From assembly GCF_943192895.1 (NCBI RefSeq), contig NZ_CALPCB010000003.1, positions 194,752-258,751 on the forward strand: a DNA stretch of 64,000 bases, written 5' to 3'. The position numbers were made by a program, and so were the translations under genes. The stretch comes from Veillonella_A intestinalis (GTDB lineage: Bacteria; Bacillota; Negativicutes; Veillonellales; Veillonellaceae). Of the stretch, positions 9,691 to 18,873 are shown in pieces. Below the pieces are notes generated by a model that searched no databases, was not told where the DNA came from, and worked only from the letters and a program-made list of their open reading frames with translations. Position 1 is the stretch's first letter. Every line of letters begins with the position of its first letter.

Positions 9691-9851
9691 TTTCTTGTTT
9701 AAGAAACTTTTTTTCTTCAAATGCAATGCTAACAATTTCTATATCTAATTCTTCTTTTGCCATATTTATCATATTTTATGTATATTTTTTGTCATATTTT
9801 TTATATATTCTAAAATCACAATTAGATTATCAATATCTCATCGCCCATATA

Positions 9852-10325
9852 CTATAACATTCTGCTGGACACAGTAAATAAAATATGTAACTGACCATTT
9901 TCTTTTTTCAATTCCTGTGGCTTAATTTCAAGCGTTGGATGGGCTTCTGTCAATTCAGTAGCAAAAGTAAAATAGTCCTGCAATGCTCCATTTACTTCTA
10001 TATTCAACTGATTACCCCGTTTCGTCTCTTGTTCTTCCATCGCTATAATTGTCAAAGCTTTACTCCCGATTATTTGCATAATTACATCTTTTAAATGACT
10101 TCCTTCTGAAATCTCATTATCAGTTGACGTAATTAGTTCATAGGCCGGACTTGCTACTACTACTGAATCTCCTTCATTTTGCAAAGACTGTTCTTCTTGA
10201 GCGGCCACCAACATTGCTTGTTCACTATGAAACCAAAAAGCAAGCACAGCACCTAGGATTGTAATAAAGCAATAACTACTTATTAGTTTTATTATCAGCT
10301 TTCTTGGAATCGTCATTCTTGCCAT
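9852..10325 (-). CDS. PilO-like type IV pilus assembly protein
   Basis: Last gene of the pilus operon, about 157 residues. One membrane helix (about 14-34) is followed by a short extracytoplasmic region and a C-terminal ferredoxin-like stretch ending LHILFTVSSRML. Size, single N-terminal helix and position after pilM- and pilN-like genes fit PilO, which links the inner-membrane platform to the secretin. I chose the ATG at 10325 because AGGA lies just upstream; the longer frame to 10385 would overlap the previous gene by 110 bases. Sequence identity with PilO is too weak to be sure. Confidence 0.6.
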   Translation of the reverse strand: MARMTIPRKLIIKLISSYCFITILGAVLAFWFHSEQAMLVAAQEEQSLQNEGDSVVVASPAYELITSTDNEISEGSHLKDVIMQIIGSKALTIIAMEEQETKRGNQLNIEVNGALQDYFTFATELTEAHPTLEIKPQELKKENGQLHILFTVSSRML

Positions 10326-10812
10326 AGCGTCCTGATAACTGAAACGTATGAACTTTACGAGTTGCATCAATGCCTTGCTTCTCATTAATTGTCACTCCCC
10401 TTAATACACTCTTTAATTTTTGACTATATGCCAATACGACTTCTGGAGTTGTACTAATACCTGCAATAGTAAATCCTGTATCCGTAAATGTAATCGTATC
10501 TAAAACTATGTGAGAGTTAGCACAATCTACCATATGCACTAACATACTTGCTTCTGTAGTATGACTTAAATCCTTCGCCATTAAACGTTTAAGACGTGCA
10601 TTATATGAAGTTACAGCTTCGTGATTAGATTGACCCATTTCAACTAATTTTTGTGTACTAGCCTCAAGTTCACAATTTCCCATATACCAATAAAAAACTA
10701 AACTCCAACAAATTATCGGCAATAATAACAGAAATACTATTCCTCCTATTAACCGACTTTTATGTAGTTTACATATATATTCTAATCTCATAGACCATGT
10801 CATAAAATTCAT
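10276..10812 (-). CDS. PilN-like type IV pilus assembly protein
   Basis: A bitopic inner-membrane protein of 178 residues with one helix at about 22-44 (LIGGIVFLLLLPIICWSLVF). A coiled-coil-prone stretch (about 50-80) and a ferredoxin-like domain follow, with ITFTDTGFTIAGISTTPEVVLAYSQKLK in the pattern of PilN/GspL-type domains (split here for reading: strand, then the TTPEVV helix). The tail is charged and rich in Lys, Asp and Asn. It sits between the pilM- and pilO-like genes and overlaps the latter. The assignment rests on topology and gene order. Confidence 0.6.
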   Translation of the reverse strand: MNFMTWSMRLEYICKLHKSRLIGGIVFLLLLPIICWSLVFYWYMGNCELEASTQKLVEMGQSNHEAVTSYNARLKRLMAKDLSHTTEASMLVHMVDCANSHIVLDTITFTDTGFTIAGISTTPEVVLAYSQKLKSVLRGVTINEKQGIDATRKVHTFQLSGRYGKNDDSKKADNKTNK

Positions 10813-10902
10813 ACAATGCTTAACTACCTTTCTAATGCCCTTAACGATCTTCCAGAACCATGCCTTTATATACAGCTATTATCACTTCCCATAATAAAAA
10901 AG

Positions 10903-11898
10903 CTACCTTTTTGCCCCTATACCACCTCGATAAGCAAGACCTAAGGCCATATCCCATAATACTGGTTTTGCAATAGCTCTAGTCTGTTTACTAGCTACTG
11001 TATTTAACATAAGGTCCTCTTCAAAAGGAATCGGCGTCAAACGTCCATATTTTTCATATATAAGCTCCCACTGCAAAGGTTCAACTGTTTCCTCCCTTGC
11101 TGCCATCTCTTTTTCCATCGGATTTATCTCACCTAACTCTAGTCTGGACGAATTTGTCATACCCCTGTTCAGTTCAGGGTAATCCACAGTCGTTTCAATT
11201 TTCATCGGTTTATAATCATCTTCATAGATTTGAACGCCTGCAATTCCCTGTATACCATAGCTATAGAAATCTACTTCCATTTCATCTAAAGCAGAGATTA
11301 TAGCCTGCATATCAAGGGAGACTAAATAGGTACTCATACAAAGACCATTATACCAACCAGTAAATTCAATTGCATTTTCACTTACAATGCCTATAACAGC
11401 ACCATTCTTTTCTACAAAACGACGAGTTAATGGAGCTGGTGCCGCATCAATAATCTTCAAATTGCCACCACCTTTTAATGCGCCTGTGGCTAAATCTGTA
11501 ATATGTTGCTTTTGAAGTGCTACTACGTAGAGTAATTGCTGTTCTGCTGCGTCCACAGCCTCTGGGGGCATATCCTCTAAAACAAAATCATAATAATAAG
11601 AATCTTCTGGCCAAGTAACAAATTCAGGTACTGTCCAACGCAACATTTCAGCAACTTCAATTCGTGGTAATCGAGGCAAGATCATAATCTTATCTTGTCG
11701 TTCTCCCAATGCTACAATCCCCATTGCTACGCCTTCCAAAGAATATGTCTTAATTAGCCGTTTACAATCTTCAAACAAACTGCCTTGTCGTTCTACTACA
11801 ATACTATCATTAACCACCTCACCATTTTTTGTCTGCTCCATCTTAATGGCAACCATTTGCGTAATACCTATAGCGATGCCAATAAATTCTGATTTCAT
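10903..11898 (-). CDS. PilM-like actin-fold pilus assembly protein
   Basis: A 331-residue cytoplasmic protein starting MKSEFIGIAIG, the phosphate-1 type strand of the actin/FtsA fold. A second motif, AVIGIVSENAIEFTGW, resembles the phosphate-2 region. The segment LRWTVPEFVTWPEDSYYYDF is of the kind found in PilM, where it precedes the membrane-protein interaction. PilM binds the PilN tail and couples the assembly ATPase to the platform. The ATG at 11898 is preferred to a frame reaching 11952 that overlaps the upstream gene. The C-terminal 90 residues are divergent. Confidence 0.7.
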   Translation of the reverse strand: MKSEFIGIAIGITQMVAIKMEQTKNGEVVNDSIVVERQGSLFEDCKRLIKTYSLEGVAMGIVALGERQDKIMILPRLPRIEVAEMLRWTVPEFVTWPEDSYYYDFVLEDMPPEAVDAAEQQLLYVVALQKQHITDLATGALKGGGNLKIIDAAPAPLTRRFVEKNGAVIGIVSENAIEFTGWYNGLCMSTYLVSLDMQAIISALDEMEVDFYSYGIQGIAGVQIYEDDYKPMKIETTVDYPELNRGMTNSSRLELGEINPMEKEMAAREETVEPLQWELIYEKYGRLTPIPFEEDLMLNTVASKQTRAIAKPVLWDMALGLAYRGGIGAKR

Positions 11899-11923
11899 AT
11901 TATTTTCTGTATCCCTTCCACAC

Positions 11924-12418
11924 TTATTGAATCCGTGAAACTCGCTCCACAATCACCGTCTTCTTATCCCCTACACCATACGTATTCTCCTTATGTGAAG
12001 CGCCCCCTCTATCTTCTAAGGATTTATTTTCTTCTCTAAATACTACATAGTATCTCACTTGTTGTCCCGTTAATTTATTACGATATGCGACTCTAAAATC
12101 CCCTTTTTCGTTAAAGGGACTAGGTGGTGTCAAAATATAAGTAACAACACTTTGTTCAGACTGCTCATATATTACTTCACGCCCCGTAGGCATAGTTATT
12201 CCTTGCTCACTATAAGTCCGTAGCAAACAGCCAATGATACCTTCCGCATAATAATTCATGGCAGTTAAGCCCACTTCATCATGAGTCATACTCACTACTA
12301 TATGCATAGTCGTACTAATAGCGCTCCAAAATAATAATAAAATAGTCCCTAAAATTAAAGCTATATATGTAAAAAATCCACGTTCATTCACATGTAAATC
12401 ACAGCCTAAGTATTTCAT
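11924..12418 (-). CDS. Minor prepilin-like protein (PilX-like position)
   Basis: A 164-residue protein with a short positively charged leader and a hydrophobic helix, NERGFFTYIALILGTILLL. This resembles a prepilin signal but lacks the canonical G-F-x-L-x-E arrangement. A soluble domain of about 120 residues follows, with a charged C-terminus. It lies between minor prepilin genes and pilM, the usual place for PilX/PilK-like pseudopilins. The ribosome site (GGATG before the ATG) is weak. Function as a pilus-initiation component is inferred from position. Confidence 0.55.
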   Translation of the reverse strand: MKYLGCDLHVNERGFFTYIALILGTILLLFWSAISTTMHIVVSMTHDEVGLTAMNYYAEGIIGCLLRTYSEQGITMPTGREVIYEQSEQSVVTYILTPPSPFNEKGDFRVAYRNKLTGQQVRYYVVFREENKSLEDRGGASHKENTYGVGDKKTVIVERVSRIQ

Positions 12419-12468
12419 AAGGCTACATCCATCCCGTTTCTAAACTACCCATTCACCAAAATATAATC

Positions 12469-13089
12469 TTAAAAGTTCCCCTTTGAAAAGCCAAAATAAA
12501 ATATATTAGGATATATGACAACATCAGTAATTTGCTCATAATCACTACCTCTAATAGCATTAGCACGCCCATCTACACGAGTTCGCCAACTCATTCGAAT
12601 AGGTCCTTTTTTCATAAGTTGAGAAAAAGGGGGCATTCCTTTTATGGGTGCCACAATCAATTCACCCCATTGTGGGCTTAAGGAAGATGATGAAATAGCT
12701 TGTGCCTGACCATCACTCAAAATACGACTAGCTTCACCACCAACAATGCCATATTGTCTAAAACCATCTTGCAATACATAATTGCCCGTACGACTTACCG
12801 TCATTTGTTTTGGACTTTGCTTCGTATAATTAGCAATTGTCAAACGAGTTGTTGTTGCATCTAAATATACTTCATTACTAATTTGCCATTGTTGCCACCA
12901 TTTTACTGATGTTCCCATAAGACTTAGTAACGCTAATAAAGCCATACAAATAATAGTAGAACTTATAAGTAACTCAGCTAATAAAAAACCGCTAGCACGG
13001 TTCCCATAATATCGTGCATGACGATTTATTCTAATCAGAAATCCCTTCCCAGATATATGTTTTGAAATGAACCAATTCCTGTTGTTCAT
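12469..13089 (-). CDS. Minor prepilin with class III-type signal
   Basis: A 206-residue prepilin-like protein. A long basic leader of about 33 residues ends RASG, followed by FLLAELLISSTIICMALLAL, in which Gly-1 and Glu+5 of the prepilin peptidase site are present. It was probably processed by the PilD-like peptidase encoded in the same operon. The start ATG has AGGA five bases upstream and lies 59 bases inside the previous gene. The C-terminal domain is not recognisable. It may be a PilW/ComGF-like minor subunit. Confidence 0.65.
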   Translation of the reverse strand: MNNRNWFISKHISGKGFLIRINRHARYYGNRASGFLLAELLISSTIICMALLALLSLMGTSVKWWQQWQISNEVYLDATTTRLTIANYTKQSPKQMTVSRTGNYVLQDGFRQYGIVGGEASRILSDGQAQAISSSSLSPQWGELIVAPIKGMPPFSQLMKKGPIRMSWRTRVDGRANAIRGSDYEQITDVVIYPNIFYFGFSKGNF

Positions 13090-13468
13090 AATATCCTATA
13101 ACCTCTAATTCTTTAACCTCCATATCATGCGCTGTCGTACTATGAACTGTACGTTCCAATCTATAAGGAACTTCTACCTTTGGTATACGCCCTAATATGC
13201 CCGTATGTTGATAATTATATTTTCCCTCTTCCATAGCTGTTATAGCTACTTGAATCAATTGTTGTTGTATATTAGCTTTACGCCATTGCATTATCAAAGA
13301 TCCCATCAATGCAGTAATTGTTAAAATAAATAATACTGTAATTACAGTACCGCCTAAGGCTTCGGCATAGAGATAACCGGCTCTATAATCTGCTCTATGA
13401 TCTTCTTTATGATCTACTTTGCGCCTATCCAATTTGCTAAATAATCCCCTAATACACTGCACCGTCAT
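13031..13468 (-). CDS. Minor prepilin-like protein
   Basis: About 145 residues. A basic leader (KLDRRKVDHKEDHRADYR) ends in AG before YLYAEALGGTVITVLFILTI, so Gly-1 and Glu+5 of a prepilin signal are visible. The start at 13468 is chosen because GGAGGGGAG lies about nine bases upstream; the frame is open to 13492. It starts just as the preceding gene ends and overlaps the following one. A role as minor pilus or competence pseudopilus subunit is inferred from signal and context. Confidence 0.62.
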   Translation of the reverse strand: MTVQCIRGLFSKLDRRKVDHKEDHRADYRAGYLYAEALGGTVITVLFILTITALMGSLIMQWRKANIQQQLIQVAITAMEEGKYNYQHTGILGRIPKVEVPYRLERTVHSTTAHDMEVKELEVIGYYEQQELVHFKTYIWEGISD

Positions 13469-13470
13469 AG

Positions 13471-13989
13471 TTAAAAACTCCCCTCCACCCATCTAATACG
13501 AGGTGTTTGCTGTGAAAAAATAAATTTACGATATAAGTGCAATGGATAATCATAAAGTTCATAACTAAATACATCATTTTGACCATCATAACTACCTAAG
13601 TATACCGCTTGCTGTGATCTTGAATTATTAACAAGTTTCATAGTATTCGGTAAATGTATATACTGCGTCCCCCAAAGTTCGCCATATAAATTACTACTAT
13701 ATTCATCTGGCCTAATATACATTGTATTTACTGGACTTATTATAGCCCCTGTACTGCCATTAAAAGATATAAACTGCATTCGTTTTAATGTATAGTAAAA
13801 CTGTCGACTCACCTCATCAAAGCGCCTTGTCTCACTCAAGTTAGGAGATAAAGCTAAATGAGCCATACTAAGTAATAAACCGAGCAGTGTTAAGTAAATT
13901 AATACTTCAACTAATAAAAAGCCTTGTTGAGATTGTTTAAATGCAGTATATTTATGGCCTATCTTTTTTCTTCTAGTTAGTAAATCAAT
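13471..13989 (-). CDS. Minor prepilin with a probable non-standard start codon
   Basis: The protein carries a clear prepilin signal, QSQQG before FLLVEVLIYLTLLGLLL, with Glu+5 present. The only upstream ATG (14040) lies well inside the peptidase gene and has no ribosome site. A strong Shine-Dalgarno, GGGAGGTGG (13996-14004), is instead placed for the ATT codon at 13987-13989, which would give about 172 residues. A TTG one base away is in the other frame and leads straight to the peptidase stop. I therefore annotate an ATT start, with 14040 as the alternative. Confidence 0.6.
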   Translation of the reverse strand: MDLLTRRKKIGHKYTAFKQSQQGFLLVEVLIYLTLLGLLLSMAHLALSPNLSETRRFDEVSRQFYYTLKRMQFISFNGSTGAIISPVNTMYIRPDEYSSNLYGELWGTQYIHLPNTMKLVNNSRSQQAVYLGSYDGQNDVFSYELYDYPLHLYRKFIFSQQTPRIRWVEGSF

Positions 13990-14603
13990 ATCTGGCCACC
14001 TCCCTGCTCCCAAATATACAAACACCAGGTAGCCATACATAAAAAAGGACCAAAGGGTAGTACATATAGTTTTTTTCTAGTTAATAGCCAATACATAAGA
14101 AGCCAACAAGTACCACTAACAAAAGCCAATACTATTGCATACCAAAGAGCTACTGATGATAACCATAAAGCAAATGTACTGCACCATTTTATATCACCTA
14201 ATCCTAACCCTTCATTTGATACTTTTCGAAGTAAGAATCCACCTAACCAAACTAAGGCTGCTGAAATTATTACACTCTTCCAAGCTCCATTTATTAGCCA
14301 TATTCGACCTAACCCACTTATAGACAATAAAATAGCACCTTCATCAGGAAGAATCAGATACTGCTTGTCGATGGTAGCGCCTATAAAAAGAGTAACTCCG
14401 AAGATTATGGTTAAAAATAACTCACTTAGAGAGTTCATAAAATATGCACCACTTAATCCAACTAGTAAACCTATACATACGCAAAGTAGATAAAACTTAT
14501 CAGAACGCCGTTCTCGTCCTACAATAAACTCCCTTAAGAGATAGAAACTACCTATACCTGCTAATAGGCCACATATACTGCCAATACTAATTTGAAACCA
14601 CAT
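13977..14603 (-). CDS. pilD: Type IV prepilin peptidase, short form
   Basis: Inner-membrane aspartic protease (A24 family) that cleaves prepilin leaders. It has about seven membrane segments and both catalytic aspartate regions: GATIDKQYLILPDE (about 75-88) and GLGLGDIKW (about 130-138, the GxGD motif). PFGPFLC near the end is also typical. At 208 residues it lacks the N-terminal cysteine-rich methyltransferase domain of longer PilD enzymes. It sits between the major pilin and the minor prepilins it would process, and its 3-prime end overlaps the next gene. Confidence 0.9.
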   Translation of the reverse strand: MWFQISIGSICGLLAGIGSFYLLREFIVGRERRSDKFYLLCVCIGLLVGLSGAYFMNSLSELFLTIIFGVTLFIGATIDKQYLILPDEGAILLSISGLGRIWLINGAWKSVIISAALVWLGGFLLRKVSNEGLGLGDIKWCSTFALWLSSVALWYAIVLAFVSGTCWLLMYWLLTRKKLYVLPFGPFLCMATWCLYIWEQGGGQILIY

Positions 14604-14766
14604 ATACTAACCACAACGTCCCTTTTATACAATAACAGGCCTTCTTAAAACCTATAAATATTTATAAATAAATATAACCATACATTTAATAAATGAATAT
14701 AAATAACCATATATTCTAAATCTACATATTCTAAATCTATATGTTTTAATTATTTAATAATATTCT

Positions 14767-15198
14767 TTAATTAGTTTCACTAGCACTATCCGAAGCTGTT
14801 ACTACAATATGGCTACCAGCTCCGCCTCCATTGCTTTCAGAAGTAACTGTATATTCACCACCTTTAGGTGTTTTAACCGCTTCAGATAAATAACCAGCTT
14901 TATATAAATCATCTACCGATGGTACTTGATTAGTTGATTTATCTACCATATAAAGCTGAGCTGCATTAGCAATCGTTTGTGTATCAGCTTTGATTTTAGC
15001 ATCTCGAGCCTTATCACCAGCCGATAAAAATTGTGGCATTGCAACTACTGCTAAAATTGCAATAATAGCAACTACTACCATTAATTCAACTAATGTAAAA
15101 CCACCTTGCTTCTTGCGCTTCATTTGTATAGCTTTACGATACGCCATCACCCATTGTTTCACACGTTCTGTAATTGACATCATAGATATTGTTCCCAT
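14767..15198 (-). CDS. Major type IV pilin / ComGC-like prepilin
   Basis: A 143-residue prepilin. The site KKQGG before FTLVELMVVVAIIAILAVVA is canonical, with Gly-1, Phe+1 and Glu+5. The leader of about 30 residues is long. The mature part is about 110 residues with helix, a DKARDAKIKADTQTIANAAQ stretch as in GspG/ComGC, and a Gly-rich tail. The ATG at 15198 has AAAGGA nine bases upstream; a TTG nine bases earlier is less likely. It is followed by about 160 AT-rich bases before the peptidase gene, which may allow separate high expression. Confidence 0.88.
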   Translation of the reverse strand: MGTISMMSITERVKQWVMAYRKAIQMKRKKQGGFTLVELMVVVAIIAILAVVAMPQFLSAGDKARDAKIKADTQTIANAAQLYMVDKSTNQVPSVDDLYKAGYLSEAVKTPKGGEYTVTSESNGGGAGSHIVVTASDSASETN

Positions 15199-15228
15199 AA
15201 CTAACAATCCTTTCTAAACCTAATATTT

Positions 15229-16413
15229 TTATACATTTTGCATTGCTGTTACAGCATTAAACATTGGTAACATAACAGCAATCACTAAAATAGCTACCCC
15301 TATCCCCATAAGAGATACCATGATAGGTTCTAACATTTGTTGCAGTTTATTCATATAGCGATTAGTCAATTGTTCATAATACGTAGCGCCATGATGTAAC
15401 ATGTCGCCCATATCCCCCGTTTCTTCCCCAATCATCACTAACTCCCATAGAAATTCATTACCTAGCTTAACTTCTTTCAAAGATTCCCCCAATGTACGAC
15501 CATGACTAATTTCTTCACATACCCTATGCTGTAATTGTTCTGCATACGGATTTCCCCAAAGTGAGCCTGTTAAGTTGAGCATTTCTGTAATCGTCAAACC
15601 GCTATCTAGTAAAATAGCCCATACCTTTGTAAGCCTAGCTAAATAAAAACAATCAAACCATTCGTGGCCACTACCACATTGCCAAAACTTTCGTAATATT
15701 TTAAAACGAAACTTCGATTGTTGCCAGAGCCACCATATAAAAGTCCCTACACTTAATAACAATGCACTGCAAAGCCCTGCATGAAGCGTAACAAAATCAC
15801 CAAAACTAAATAGTAATTTTGTCAACCACGGTAATGGTACTTGCATGGACATAAACACTTTTTTAAAGGCCGGTAAAATAAAACCTACAGCTACGCCAAT
15901 AAACAGCAACATTAGGCCTAGTAAAAACAAAGGATATGCTGCTGCACTACTAATTTGGCGTTGCCAAACCATTTGTTTCTCATAATACCCTTTAATCTGT
16001 CCAAAGCTATTGCCTAAAGTTCCTGCCGCTTCACCAGCTTGTAATAAAGCACAACCTATGGTAGGAAATCCTAACTGTCCCAATACTTCGGATAATACAT
16101 GCCCCCGCTGAACCGCTTCATTAATAGCCTTATAAGGAATTCGCTTTGTCGGCTTATCACTCAAAAATTGCATAACACGACGTATAGAAATCCCCGCTTC
16201 TAATAAAAGTGACATGCGATAAGAAAACTCTACAATATCCTTATAAGCCCACTTTTTATTCCCTGTCTTCGTTTCCTTAGCAATATGCAATGATAAAATC
16301 TGAAAACCTCTATGTCGCAACTTTTGCACGACTTCTTCACTAGCTTCTGCCCACATGGTATCTTCTTGTATCACCCCCTTTGCATCGAAGGCGCGATAAC
16401 TATAGCATTTCAT
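15229..16413 (-). CDS. pilC: PilC/GspF-type inner-membrane platform protein
   Basis: Polytopic platform protein of 395 residues with two tandem GspF domains (about 55-180 and 260-385). The first has FSYRMSLLLEAGISIRRVMQ and the second FYLARLTKVWAILLDSGLTI, the typical repeated pattern. Three membrane segments are seen, the last near the C-terminus (MVSLMGIGVAILVIAVMLPM). The ATG at 16413 overlaps the end of the pilT-like gene by 14 bases; a longer frame to 16527 is only overlap. It works with the two ATPases upstream. Confidence 0.92.
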   Translation of the reverse strand: MKCYSYRAFDAKGVIQEDTMWAEASEEVVQKLRHRGFQILSLHIAKETKTGNKKWAYKDIVEFSYRMSLLLEAGISIRRVMQFLSDKPTKRIPYKAINEAVQRGHVLSEVLGQLGFPTIGCALLQAGEAAGTLGNSFGQIKGYYEKQMVWQRQISSAAAYPLFLLGLMLLFIGVAVGFILPAFKKVFMSMQVPLPWLTKLLFSFGDFVTLHAGLCSALLLSVGTFIWWLWQQSKFRFKILRKFWQCGSGHEWFDCFYLARLTKVWAILLDSGLTITEMLNLTGSLWGNPYAEQLQHRVCEEISHGRTLGESLKEVKLGNEFLWELVMIGEETGDMGDMLHHGATYYEQLTNRYMNKLQQMLEPIMVSLMGIGVAILVIAVMLPMFNAVTAMQNV

Positions 16414-17446
16414 AACTCTGTTCCAATACCTCCTTAAATTCAGGACGAGAACCCCACTCTTTTTCAAGCGCTGCCACTGCCATTTCCATCGTTTGCATCG
16501 GCGGCTGCGTTTCTTGAATAGAAACAATTTGAGGCTCCTTGCGTTGCCTGATTAAATTGGCTACTGCTGGCGTATTCAATAAAATATCCCGCGCCACAAT
16601 AAATTGATTGTCTATGCGAATTAAACGTTGACACAATACGGCACGCAAGACTTGCGATAACTGAGCACGCACCTCTTCTTGTTGTTCCGCTGAAAATACA
16701 GATATCATTCGATTAATAGCCATAACAGCCCGCTGCGTATGCAAAGTAGCAAAAACTAAATGCCCTGTTTCAGCTGCATGCAAAGCGGCCTCCAATGTTT
16801 CTCTATCCCGCAATTCCCCAATCATAATCACATCTGGATCTTCCCGAAGTGCATCACGCACACCCTCTGCCATAGAATCCATATCTTGCCCTAACTGTCG
16901 CTGATGAATTAAACTTCCTTTATTTTGAAACGTAAATTCAATAGGATCTTCTAGTGTAATAATATGTTTATGAGCTTCCTCATTAATACACGCCAAACAA
17001 GACGCTAATGTATAGCTTTTGCCAGAGCCTGTAGCCCCTGTAATGAGAACTAACCCTTCTTGTAATTTCACTATATGATGCAATAATTTACCTGCTTCGC
17101 CTTTAGGTAAAGCTAAAGATTGATTATATAAAATACGCAAAGTACCACACATTGTCTGTTGTGATTTATATAAATGAACGCGAATACGAACTGTTTGAAA
17201 GGTAAAAGCACTATCTTTTGATTTAGATTTCATCAACCCCTTATCACTCATTAAGTCATCTTCATTCTTTAGCTCCCCCCGTTCACAAGCAAACTGAATC
17301 TCATCAAATACACAACTCGAAACACTACTATTTTCACCTACTTGTAGGTCACGACCTAATCGAAAATAAGGCTCTTTTCCCGTTTCCAAATGAATATCGG
17401 TAGCCCCTATGGCTATAGCCTTATTTAATAATTCAACTAACTTCAT
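16400..17446 (-). CDS. pilT: PilT-like retraction ATPase
   Basis: Hexameric cytoplasmic ATPase of 348 residues. The N-terminal PAS-like domain opens MKLVELLNKAIAIGATDIHL. The RecA-like core has Walker A GATGSGKSYTLA, the Asp box, EDPIEFTF and Walker B DPDVIMIGELRD, followed by HLVFATLHTQRA (His box). The segment around QVLRAVLCQRLIR is typical of PilT. It normally drives pilus retraction and DNA uptake. The ATG has AAGGGA upstream. It directly follows the pilB-like gene. Confidence 0.88.
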   Translation of the reverse strand: MKLVELLNKAIAIGATDIHLETGKEPYFRLGRDLQVGENSSVSSCVFDEIQFACERGELKNEDDLMSDKGLMKSKSKDSAFTFQTVRIRVHLYKSQQTMCGTLRILYNQSLALPKGEAGKLLHHIVKLQEGLVLITGATGSGKSYTLASCLACINEEAHKHIITLEDPIEFTFQNKGSLIHQRQLGQDMDSMAEGVRDALREDPDVIMIGELRDRETLEAALHAAETGHLVFATLHTQRAVMAINRMISVFSAEQQEEVRAQLSQVLRAVLCQRLIRIDNQFIVARDILLNTPAVANLIRQRKEPQIVSIQETQPPMQTMEMAVAALEKEWGSRPEFKEVLEQSYEML

Positions 17447-17559
17447 CCGCTCATCCCTTACTATCCGTATGCTCTGCTTATTCACAACATTCTATGTATT
17501 TGTAATTTTCTACTACTCACAATATTTAACTTATTCACACTGAAAGAATTCGTATCTAA

Positions 17560-18669
17560 CTATATGTCTATACAAATTCCACTTTGAAGAATGGCTTGTT
17601 GCGTAGTTAAGCCCTGTTGTACAACAGTCTTAGCTGATGTTTGTAATGTTGGTTTTACATATCTTGCTAAAGTGTCTGTATTCCAACTACTTAAATGAGC
17701 TGGTACCGACCATAATTCATATAAAGCTAAACGTCCATGAGTGCCCGTGGTAGTAACTCGGCGTACCAACCGCTGAGCTAAAGCCCCTAATAAAGTTGCC
17801 TTTAATAAATAATCTTCAACACCCATATCTAGCAAACGTTCCCGCACACCAAGCGCAGTATTCGTATGAATAGTCGCCAATACACGATGACCCGTAAGAG
17901 CCGCTTGAACAGCCAATTCTGCTGTTTCTGTATCACGAATTTCACCAACCATAATCGTATCCGGATCTTGTCGCAATACAGCCCGCAAAGCTCTAGGAAA
18001 TGTCAACCCAGCTTTAGGATTAATCTGTACTTGAATAGCCCCAGGAATATCTGCTTCTACAGGATTTTCTAAGGAAATAACATTCTCAGCCTTAGTATCC
18101 AATAATCTGAGCAATGCATATAAAGTACTCGTTTTACCCGATCCAGTAGGACCCGAAATCAAAAACAAACCATACGGCCGTTGTAAAATTTCTCCAACAG
18201 CTTCTCGCACCTCTGCTGACATGCCTAATTCAGCTAAACTTTTATAACAATTTTCATTCCCTACAATACGACATACAATCGTTTCGCCATAAATTGCCGG
18301 CAACGAAGACACTCTAAGCAACACTTCCTTAGCAGATACTATTTTAGAATTATTGGTAGCACCTCCCACTTTCTCCACATCTACACTAGTAAGACTTCTC
18401 GATTTATCTACAATGGATGAATCATGCCAACACCAACGACCATCTTGAGGCAAACGCTTTTCACTAATATCTAGGCCACTTAAAATTTTAATACGATTTA
18501 TAACTTGTTCCGCTTCACGACCAGTTATAGTTCGATACGCTTCCAATACTCCATCAATACGAAAACGAATTAAAATCCCCTCTTTTACCGCATCAAAATG
18601 AATATCACTAGCTTTCGCTACCATTGCCTCATGAATAATTGCATCTAGCTCAAATTCTACTTGAAACAT
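17560..18669 (-). CDS. pilB: PilB/ComGA-type pilus assembly ATPase, short form
   Basis: Assembly ATPase of 369 residues, first gene of the pilus operon. It has ASDIHFD, Walker A GPTGSGKTSTLYALL, the Asp box ENPVEADIPGAIQVQI and Walker B DPDTIMVGEIRD, plus HRVLATIHTN. The N-terminal MshEN/N1 domain of classical PilB and the CxxC zinc motif are absent, so it is close in size to ComGA. An inserted Ser/Lys-rich stretch (about 83-110) separates two core strands. Together with PilT it suggests a pilus able to extend and retract, as used for natural transformation. Confidence 0.9.
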   Translation of the reverse strand: MFQVEFELDAIIHEAMVAKASDIHFDAVKEGILIRFRIDGVLEAYRTITGREAEQVINRIKILSGLDISEKRLPQDGRWCWHDSSIVDKSRSLTSVDVEKVGGATNNSKIVSAKEVLLRVSSLPAIYGETIVCRIVGNENCYKSLAELGMSAEVREAVGEILQRPYGLFLISGPTGSGKTSTLYALLRLLDTKAENVISLENPVEADIPGAIQVQINPKAGLTFPRALRAVLRQDPDTIMVGEIRDTETAELAVQAALTGHRVLATIHTNTALGVRERLLDMGVEDYLLKATLLGALAQRLVRRVTTTGTHGRLALYELWSVPAHLSSWNTDTLARYVKPTLQTSAKTVVQQGLTTQQAILQSGICIDI

Positions 18670-18860
18670 AAAAATAACAACACCGCCCTATCATCTACCA
18701 AAATATCTTTCAACTCTATAAAAGCAACTTACAACTCAACCTATTTCAAATATCATACATACACCTTTAAAAATCACTGCTAACGAAGAATTCTCGAAAA
18801 AATTTTTAACTCCTGCCAAATTACACTAATGGTATGAACTCGCACTGACAGTGTGAATAA
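18670..18860 (-). promoter_or_regulatory. Intergenic leader upstream of the pilus operon
   Basis: No gene is seen. On either strand there is a small palindrome CACTGACAGTG (18843-18853) and nearby TACACTAATGGTA, which could be operator-like. No clear sigma-A promoter was found. This is the expected regulatory region of the operon, but a specific site is not established. Confidence 0.25.
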
Positions 18861-18873
18861 AAAATAGCCAATA

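Noticed and set aside
9675..9857. Plus-strand 60-residue hydrophobic frame
   Set aside because: It starts inside a terminator hairpin, lacks a ribosome site and has AT-driven composition.
18843..18853. Competence-type operator CACTGACAGTG
   Set aside because: A short palindrome alone does not identify a regulator; kept only as a weak note on the leader.
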